NCBI RefSeq assembly: GCF_017894385.1
Contig: NZ_CP059560.1
Location: forward strand, 1,736,001-1,800,000
Length of the DNA stretch: 64,000 nt
Source of the DNA: Aromatoleum petrolei
Lineage (GTDB): Bacteria > Pseudomonadota > Gammaproteobacteria > Burkholderiales > Rhodocyclaceae
Reading direction: 5' to 3'
Shown: positions 55,216 to 64,000 of the stretch, piece after piece
Numbering within the stretch: position 1 is the stretch's first letter
How the letters are laid out: each line of letters starts with the position of its first letter
Notes under the pieces: model-generated
Seen by the model: the letters and a program-made list of their open reading frames with translations, nothing else
The model's database searches: none
What the model was told of the DNA's origin: nothing
Made by a program: the position numbers and the translations under genes

Positions 55216-55563
55216 TCAGGTTCCGGCCGGCACGGGTTCCGGCAAGAACTCGCGCACGATGCGGCGCTGGCGTTCGAGCCGGCGCGCCAGCACCTGCGAC
55301 ACCCGGTCGGCGGCACGGTCAATCGCGGAACGCGCCTCGACTTCGGTGATCGCGAAGATCACGTCGGGCAGGTTGCGCAGACGCAGCTGCACCACGCAAC
55401 GCTTATCCACGCCGCCCCGCGGCCCATTCACGTCGGCAACCTTGATCCGCGCCCACTTGATCTGGTCGCGGAAGCGACCGATTGCGAATTTCATCCGCCG
55501 TGCGACGTACTCGCGCAGACCGGCAGGGGGTTCGACACCGTTACATTGCAGATCGATTCGCAT
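55216..55563 (-). CDS. HPF/RaiA-family ribosome-associated protein
   Basis: This 115-residue protein (MRIDLQCNGVEPPAGLREYVARR at the start, AITEVEARSAIDRAADRVSQVLARR at the end) has the beta-alpha fold of hibernation-promoting factors, which bind 30S or 70S ribosomes in resting cells. Unlike short HPF it lacks a neighbouring rpoN. It has a GAAGGAGAAG ribosome site and lies 52 bases upstream of the BAX-inhibitor-like gene, same strand. Confidence 0.82.
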   Translation of the reverse strand: MRIDLQCNGVEPPAGLREYVARRMKFAIGRFRDQIKWARIKVADVNGPRGGVDKRCVVQLRLRNLPDVIFAITEVEARSAIDRAADRVSQVLARRLERQRRIVREFLPEPVPAGT

Positions 55564-55880
55564 TGCACCTTCTCCTTCGTGATGAGCCGGCAAGCCGGCC
55601 CGCAGAAGAAGTATGGCCACCCTGTCGCTTCCAAAAAAGAAGATCAATGATGAACAATGCTCAGTTTTTTTCGAACTTGAAGTAAAACGCCCCGTCTGGC
55701 GCAGGGCCAACGCCGCACTGTGGCGCCGGGGAAATGCGCCGACAAGGGCTCTGCGCGCCCCATCCACGCCGAGTGATGGCGGACCGGAGCGGAGGTGCGG
55801 GAGTGGACGGAGCGGACTTTGGCGACCTGCGAACTCTGCTAGAATCCGCGACCTTGCTGCGCTTTCCGCTGAAGAAAGAC
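55564..55880. other. gap between tRNA-Leu and the HPF-type gene
   Basis: These 317 bases hold no gene I can support. An AT-rich part near 55625-55690 could carry the HPF promoter, and GCCGGC direct and inverted repeats at about 55588-55602 may form a small hairpin. Confidence 0.4.
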
Positions 55881-55965
55881 TGGTGCCGGGAGTGGGACTC
55901 GAACCCACACACCTTGCGGCGGCGGATTTTGAATCCGCTGCGTCTACCGATTCCGCCATCCCGGC
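55881..55965 (-). tRNA. tRNA-Leu (anticodon CAA)
   Basis: An 85-base tRNA including an encoded CCA end. The acceptor arms GCCGGGA/TCCCGGC pair fully. The anticodon loop TTCAAAA lies on a GCGGA/TCCGC stem and gives CAA. The long variable arm marks it as leucine class, and GGTTCGAGTCC is the T-arm. Confidence 0.97.
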
Positions 55966-55979
55966 ACGGGAAGCGCCGC

Positions 55980-56009
55980 ATTATCCATGAAAGCCCCAGC
56001 CAGCGGCAA
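55980..56009 (-). promoter_or_regulatory. candidate promoter of tRNA-Leu
   Basis: On the minus strand, TTGCCG (56004-56009) and GATAAT (55980-55985) are 18 bases apart, 4/6 and 5/6 to sigma-70 consensus, and 15 bases before the mature tRNA 5' end. Confidence 0.55.
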
Positions 56010-56013
56010 GCGC

Positions 56014-58153
<2,140 letters not shown>

Positions 58154-58324
58154 CGTCTCCGGCCAGGGCAATCGCACGACAGCGCTTTTCGTCCGTGTTA
58201 TCACGGAACCGTTCGGGGAAGCGCGGTTGCGTGGGATTGCGCCGGGACGCGCCTGCTTGCCACAGGCACGCGAAACCCTGCTGCTATAATCGACCGCTTT
58301 AAGCAACCACCCGGAGTCTCACCC

Positions 58325-58651
58325 GTGTTCATTTCCAACGCATACGCCCAGGCCGCGGCCGGCGGCGATCCCACCGGCGGCCTGATGGGCATGCTGCCGC
58401 TGATCCTGATGTTCATCGTCCTGTGGTTCCTGATGATCCGTCCGCAGATGAAGCGCGCGAAGGAGCACAAGGCGATGGTTTCCGCGCTCGCAAAGGGCGA
58501 TGAGGTCGTCACCCAGGGCGGCATCGCCGGTCGCGTGACCCAGGTCGGCGACAACTTCCTGCGCATCGAAATCGCGGACAACGTCAATATCCTTGTGCAG
58601 AACCAGGCCGTCGCCACGGTGCTGCCGAAGGGCACGCTGAAGACTCTCTGA
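58325..58651 (+). CDS. yajC: Sec translocase accessory protein YajC
   Basis: This 108-residue protein has one membrane helix (MLPLILMFIVLWFLMIRP, about 23-40) and a small cytoplasmic domain (AKGDEVVTQGGIAGRV). YajC associates with SecDF. The start is GTG with a GGAG ribosome site nine bases before it. It sits in the conserved queA-tgt-yajC-secD-secF order. Confidence 0.96.
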   Translation: MFISNAYAQAAAGGDPTGGLMGMLPLILMFIVLWFLMIRPQMKRAKEHKAMVSALAKGDEVVTQGGIAGRVTQVGDNFLRIEIADNVNILVQNQAVATVLPKGTLKTL

Positions 58652-58735
58652 GGTTCCCCGCGCGGGGCGCGCCGGCCTGTTGCCCGCCCCACGCCGCACT
58701 GACCTGCCGCATCCCCTTTCCAGCCCATTCAAGTC

Positions 58736-60595
58736 ATGAACCGCTATCCGCTCTGGAAGAACATTCTTATCGGTCTGGTCCTGTTCTTCGGCCTGATCTA
58801 CACCCTTCCCAACTTCTACGGTGAAGTGCCCGCAGTTCAGGTCTCCAGCGGCAAAGCCACGCTCAAGCTCGACGCCTCCCTCAACGGCACGATCGAACAG
58901 GCGCTCAAGGATGCCGGCATCGAGCACACCGGGCTGTTCAGCGACGCCAACAGCATTCGTGTGCGCGTCGCCAGCACCGACGTTCAGCTGCGCGCAAAGG
59001 ACGCCATCGAGAAGCGCCTGAACCCCGATCCGCGCGACCCCTCCTATGTCGTCGCGCTGAACCTCCTGTCCGCCTCACCGAACTGGCTCACCTCGATCAA
59101 CGCGCTGCCGATGTACCTCGGGCTCGACCTGCGCGGCGGAGTGCACTTCCTGCTCCAGGTCGACATGCCCGGCGCAATCACCAAGCGCCTCGACGCAACC
59201 GCCGCCGACCTGCGCACGCTGATGCGCGACAAGAACGTCCGCCACGCGGGCATCACGCGCGAAGGCAACAACGTGCTGCTGCGCTTCCGCGACGCCGAGC
59301 AGCGCGAAGCCGCGCGCAAGGCCATCTCCGCCAGCACCGCGGACCTGCAGCTCACCGATCGCGACGACGCATCGGACGACCTGAAGCTCGTTGCGACCCT
59401 GGGCCAGAACGCGCAGAAGAACATCCGCGACTTCGCGATCAAGCAGAACATCACCACGCTGCACAACCGCATCAACGAGCTGGGCGTCGCCGAGCCGGTG
59501 ATCCAGCAACAGGGCCTCGACCGCATCGTCGTGCAGCTGCCCGGCGTGCAGGACGTCGCCAAGGCCAAGGACATCCTCGGTCGCACCGCGACCCTCGAAG
59601 TGCGCCTCGTCGACGAGACCCCGGGGGCGCTCGAAGGCGCCCTTGCCGGCAGCGTGCCGCTCGGCACCGAGCTCTACAACGAACGCGGCGGCTCGCCCAT
59701 CCTGGTGCGCAACCAGGTCGTGCTCACTGGCGACCGTCTCACCGACGCCCAGCCCGGCTTCGACGGCCAGACCAACGAGCCCGCCGTGCACCTCACGCTG
59801 GACGCCGCCGGCAGCCGCATCTTCCGCGACGTCACGCGCGAGAACGTCGGCAAGCGCATGGCCATCCTGCTGATCGAGAAGGGCAAGGGCGAGGTCGTGA
59901 CCGCGCCGGTGATCCGCACCGAGATCGGCGGCGGGCGCGTGCAGATCTCGGGCCGCATGACGACCCAGGAAGCGAGCGACGTCGCGCTGCTGCTGCGCGC
60001 CGGCAGCCTCGCCGCCCCGATGGAGATCATCGAGGAACGCACGGTCGGCCCGAGCCTCGGTGCCGAGAACATCGCCAAGGGCTTCCACTCGACCCTGTGG
60101 GGCTTCGTCGCGATCGCGATCTTCATGAGCGTGTATTACATGCTGTTCGGCCTGGTGTCGGTGATCGCGCTTGCCGCCAACCTGCTGCTGCTCGTCGCCC
60201 TGTTGTCGCTGCTGCAGGCGACACTGACACTGCCCGGCATCGCCGCGATGGCGCTGACCCTGGGCATGGCGATCGACGCCAACGTGCTGATCAACGAACG
60301 GATCCGCGAGGAGCTACGCAACGGCGTCTCACCACAGGCCGCCATCCACGCGGGCTACGAACGCGCTTTCGACACGATTCTCGACTCCAACATCACGACG
60401 CTGATCGCCGGCATCGCGCTGCTGGTGTTCGGCTCCGGGCCGGTGCGCGGGTTCGCGGTGGTGCATTGCCTGGGCATCCTGACCTCGATGTTCAGCGCGA
60501 TCCTGATCTCGCGCATGCTGGTGAACCTCCTCTACGGCCGCCGCCGCAAGCTCGAATCGGTGTCCATCGGGCAGATCTGGAAGCCGGGCAACTGA
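58736..60595 (+). CDS. secD: protein-export membrane protein SecD
   Basis: This 619-residue RND-type subunit uses the proton gradient to help pull proteins through SecYEG. It has an N-terminal membrane helix (about 7-25), the D-type LGLDLRGGVHFLLQVD (about 128-143), a large periplasmic P1 domain and five C-terminal membrane helices with MALTLGMAIDANVLINERIREE. It is followed by secF after 38 bases. Confidence 0.97.
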   Translation: MNRYPLWKNILIGLVLFFGLIYTLPNFYGEVPAVQVSSGKATLKLDASLNGTIEQALKDAGIEHTGLFSDANSIRVRVASTDVQLRAKDAIEKRLNPDPRDPSYVVALNLLSASPNWLTSINALPMYLGLDLRGGVHFLLQVDMPGAITKRLDATAADLRTLMRDKNVRHAGITREGNNVLLRFRDAEQREAARKAISASTADLQLTDRDDASDDLKLVATLGQNAQKNIRDFAIKQNITTLHNRINELGVAEPVIQQQGLDRIVVQLPGVQDVAKAKDILGRTATLEVRLVDETPGALEGALAGSVPLGTELYNERGGSPILVRNQVVLTGDRLTDAQPGFDGQTNEPAVHLTLDAAGSRIFRDVTRENVGKRMAILLIEKGKGEVVTAPVIRTEIGGGRVQISGRMTTQEASDVALLLRAGSLAAPMEIIEERTVGPSLGAENIAKGFHSTLWGFVAIAIFMSVYYMLFGLVSVIALAANLLLLVALLSLLQATLTLPGIAAMALTLGMAIDANVLINERIREELRNGVSPQAAIHAGYERAFDTILDSNITTLIAGIALLVFGSGPVRGFAVVHCLGILTSMFSAILISRMLVNLLYGRRRKLESVSIGQIWKPGN

Positions 60596-60633
60596 CCGCC
60601 GCGCACGCACAAGGCTGAATAGAAGGCTGAATC

Positions 60634-61563
60634 ATGGAATTCTTCCGCATCAAGAAAGATCTCCCGTTCATGCGCCATGCGCTGACGTTCAACATCATCT
60701 CGTTGATCACGTTCGTGCTGGCGGTGTTCTTCCTCGCGACACGCGGCCTGCACCTGTCGGTGGAATTCACCGGCGGCACGCTGGTCGAGGTCGCCTACGC
60801 CGAAGCGCCGCAACTCGAGCCGATCCGCAGCGCGCTCGCCACCAGCGGCTACCCGGACGCGCAGGTGCAGAACTTCGGCAGTTCGCGCGACGTGCTGATC
60901 CGCCTGCCGAACCGCGAGGATCTCGACACTACCAAAGTGTCCGAGCGCACGATGGCGACGCTGCAGGCGGTGGGCGGCGCGCCCGAGTTGCGCCGCGTCG
61001 AATTCGTCGGTCCGCAGGTCGGCAAGGAGCTCGCGTCGGACGGCGCGATGGCGCTGCTGCTGGTGATCTTCGGCATCGTGGTGTATCTCGCGATGCGCTT
61101 CGAGTGGCGCTTCGCGGTGTCGGCGATCATCGCGAACCTGCACGACGTCGTGATCATCCTGGGCTTCTTCGCCTTCTTCCAGTGGGAGTTCTCGCTGCCG
61201 GTGCTCGCGGCGGTACTCGCCGTGCTCGGTTACTCGGTCAACGAATCCGTGGTCGTGTTCGACCGCGTGCGCGAGACCTTCAAGAAGAAGCGCGGCCTCA
61301 CGACGCCGGAAGTGCTGGACCACGCGATCACCTCGACCATTTCGCGTACGGTGATCACCCACGGCAGCACGCAGATGATGGTGCTGGCAATGCTGCTGTT
61401 CGGCGGTGAAACGCTGCACTACTTTGCGATGGCACTGACCATCGGCATCTGCTTCGGCATCTACTCTTCCGTGTTGGTCGCGAGCCCGCTCGTGATGTGG
61501 CTGGGCGTGTCGCGCGAACAGTTCATCAAGCCGAAGAAGGAAAAGGAAGAGGCGGTCGTCTGA
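60634..61563 (+). CDS. secF: protein-export membrane protein SecF
   Basis: This 309-residue partner of SecD has FTGGTLVEV in its first periplasmic part, six membrane segments and LGYSVNESVVVFDRVRE (with the conserved acidic residues for proton flow), then THGSTQMMVLAMLLFGGETL. It ends in a lysine-rich cytoplasmic tail. Confidence 0.97.
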   Translation: MEFFRIKKDLPFMRHALTFNIISLITFVLAVFFLATRGLHLSVEFTGGTLVEVAYAEAPQLEPIRSALATSGYPDAQVQNFGSSRDVLIRLPNREDLDTTKVSERTMATLQAVGGAPELRRVEFVGPQVGKELASDGAMALLLVIFGIVVYLAMRFEWRFAVSAIIANLHDVVIILGFFAFFQWEFSLPVLAAVLAVLGYSVNESVVVFDRVRETFKKKRGLTTPEVLDHAITSTISRTVITHGSTQMMVLAMLLFGGETLHYFAMALTIGICFGIYSSVLVASPLVMWLGVSREQFIKPKKEKEEAVV

Positions 61564-61581
61564 CCCCTCCCCCGCGCGGCA

Positions 61582-62202
61582 ATGAACGAGTTCCTGCAGG
61601 CCTTCGTCAGTCTCCTGGCGATCACGAACCCGATCATCGCCGCGACGATGTTCCTTGGCATCGTCTCCGGCATGCCGATCGCGGCACGCCGGCGCGCCGC
61701 CGGCCAGGCCGCGATGGCCGTGCTGGCGATCCTCGCTGGCGCGGCCATCGGCGGCCGCTACATTCTCGAGCTCTTCGGCATCTCGCTGGACGCCTTCCGC
61801 ACCGCCGGCGGACTGGTCATCATTCTCGTCGGCCTCGAGATGCTGCGCGGCAGCCCGAGCGGCATTCAGCGCGACGAGGCCTCGCCCGAGGACGCTGAGG
61901 ACCGCATCGTCGTGCCCTTCGCAATGCCGCTGGTCGCGGGACCGGGCGCCATCACGACGGCCATCACGCTGTCGGTGGCCTACCCGTCCCGCCTCTACCT
62001 GCCGGTCGTTGCCCTGCTCGCGTCAGTCGCCACCGCGGCCGTGCTGTGGGCGACACTGCGTCTCGCGCTCGTGCGCCAGCGCCTGGCCACGCCGCGCGTC
62101 GAGCGCATCTTCACCCGCTTCATGGGCCTGATCCTGGTGGCCATCGGTTTCCAGATCGGCATGTTGGGCATCCGCGATTTCTTCGGCCTGGGCGGCGCCT
62201 GA
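61582..62202 (+). CDS. MarC-family integral membrane protein
   Basis: This 206-residue protein has about six membrane segments and the family features LLAITNPI near the N-terminus, VGLEMLRGS near 88 and AMPLVAGPGAIT (about 116-127). MarC proteins have no settled function; early claims of antibiotic resistance were not upheld. It starts 18 bases after secF on the same strand, so it may be cotranscribed. Confidence 0.9.
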   Translation: MNEFLQAFVSLLAITNPIIAATMFLGIVSGMPIAARRRAAGQAAMAVLAILAGAAIGGRYILELFGISLDAFRTAGGLVIILVGLEMLRGSPSGIQRDEASPEDAEDRIVVPFAMPLVAGPGAITTAITLSVAYPSRLYLPVVALLASVATAAVLWATLRLALVRQRLATPRVERIFTRFMGLILVAIGFQIGMLGIRDFFGLGGA

Positions 62203-62223
62203 GCGAGACGAAGAAACAACCAG

Positions 62224-62283
62224 CGTCCGCCCTGAGCCTGTCGAAGGGCACTAGCACGGCCTCAACAGGCTCACGGCGCACGG
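62224..62283. repeat. palindromic dispersed repeat, copy 3
   Basis: It begins CGTCCGCCCTGAGCCTGTCG and ends CAACAGGCTCACGGCGCACGG around a variable centre. It lies between the convergent marC-family and DUF2322 genes, and may act as a bidirectional transcript end. Confidence 0.65.
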
Positions 62284-62299
62284 AGTACCAACTTCCGGT

Positions 62300-62617
62300 T
62301 CAGACCGCGAACACCTGCTTCACCCGCAGCACCTCGCCGCGCTCGATGACCCCGGTCAGCCGGTCGATGTTCGGATGCTTGCCCGGATTCAGGCGCGCGT
62401 CCTCTGCGTGCTCCGCGTACAACTCCAGTCCCTTCTTCGCCGCTTCGCCGTTGATCGAGCCATAGAGCTGGGCGAGGTGGTTGTACACCGCCAGGGAGCC
62501 GGCCTGCCCCGGCTTGTTCTCGATGGTGGCGACGGTCGCGCCCTCCGCATCGAGAAGATTGAGGGCCGCGAGGTGCGACACCTTGGGCAGTTGCTTGAGA
62601 TTGTCGGCAAACGCCAT
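62300..62617 (-). CDS. DUF2322-family protein
   Basis: This 105-residue soluble protein (LPKVSHLAALNLLDAEG near the start, GSLAVYNHLAQLYGSINGEAAKKGL in the middle, NPGKHPNIDRL near the end) matches my memory of DUF2322, a small proteobacterial family of unknown function. It starts with ATG at 62617 after a GAAAGGAAACAGG site. It lies 89 bases downstream of purB on the same strand, beyond a hairpin. Confidence 0.78.
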   Translation of the reverse strand: MAFADNLKQLPKVSHLAALNLLDAEGATVATIENKPGQAGSLAVYNHLAQLYGSINGEAAKKGLELYAEHAEDARLNPGKHPNIDRLTGVIERGEVLRVKQVFAV

Positions 62618-62646
62618 TCCTGTTTCCTTTCGAATGTTGCAATGGA

Positions 62647-62668
62647 AACGCCACCCGCAGGTGGCGTT
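62647..62668. terminator. 9-bp hairpin after purB
   Basis: AACGCCACC and GGTGGCGTT form a perfect stem with a 4-base loop between purB and the DUF2322 gene. The T-tract on the minus strand is short (TTTCC), so termination may be partial. Confidence 0.5.
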
Positions 62669-62706
62669 CGTCGTCGCAGCCCGTGCCGGCCGCAGCCGGC
62701 CCACGC

Positions 62707-64000
<1,294 letters not shown>

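Overview
This is a high-GC chromosomal window from a betaproteobacterium, most likely a Rhodocyclales member of the Azoarcus/Aromatoleum/Thauera type. The evidence is the gene order rpe-gph-trpEGDC, queA-tgt-yajC-secD-secF and accA-tilS, a single-chain indolepyruvate:ferredoxin oxidoreductase beside a Leu/Phe/Val dehydrogenase, and the style of the coding sequence. The genus is an inference. No sequence search could be run. Names rest on motifs, lengths and neighbours read by eye.

Layout. 1-8.0 kb: amino-acid catabolism and uptake (dehydrogenase, arylpyruvate oxidoreductase, YegD-like chaperone, sodium:amino-acid symporter facing an Lrp-type regulator). 8.1-13.2 kb: FKBP isomerase, msrA, tamB. 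13.2-18.8 kb: tryptophan operon (trpEGDC) behind rpe and gph. 19-24.8 kb: a signalling-like cluster of a GAF-fused GspE/PilB ATPase without any secretion genes, a cyclic-nucleotide phosphodiesterase-like hydrolase, a double-FHA protein, a PP2C phosphatase and an ornithine cyclodeaminase-family enzyme.

24.83-41.15 kb looks like one integrated island of about 16.3 kb. Its two edges carry matching sequences in inverted orientation (ACGATGTA, then a short palindrome, then GGGCGGGCTTTTTTT), both reading outward. The left part is cargo: a LysR regulator, an ABC importer with a TAT-exported binding protein and both permease halves fused in one chain, an Asp/Glu-racemase-family protein, a DadA-like FAD oxidase and a RidA-like deaminase. 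This is a compact import-and-oxidise module for an amino-acid or amine compound. The right part is a tightly overlapping five-gene operon: a small coiled-coil protein, a RecD-like helicase, two very different tyrosine recombinases, and a small partner protein. I recognise the last three as resembling the Gamma-Mobile-Trio set (GmtY, GmtZ, GmtX). Between cargo and recombination operon lie two broken gene ends. The island separates a TRAP transporter operon from the ornithine cyclodeaminase-family gene, which probably once lay directly downstream of it.

41.2-47.0 kb: TRAP C4-dicarboxylate-type transporter (dctPQM, minus strand) diverging from its DctB-like kinase and a FixJ-type regulator, with a perfect 16-bp palindrome in the shared promoter region. 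47-64 kb: housekeeping genes: Hsp15, tilS, accA, a CorC/HlyC protein, a P2-type cation ATPase, a BAX-inhibitor-like membrane protein, an HPF-type ribosome factor, tRNA-Leu(CAA), queA-tgt-yajC-secD-secF, marC, a DUF2322 protein and purB, which is cut by the window end. Three copies of a palindromic intergenic repeat containing the CTGTCGAA core lie at 17.3, 18.8 and 62.2 kb.
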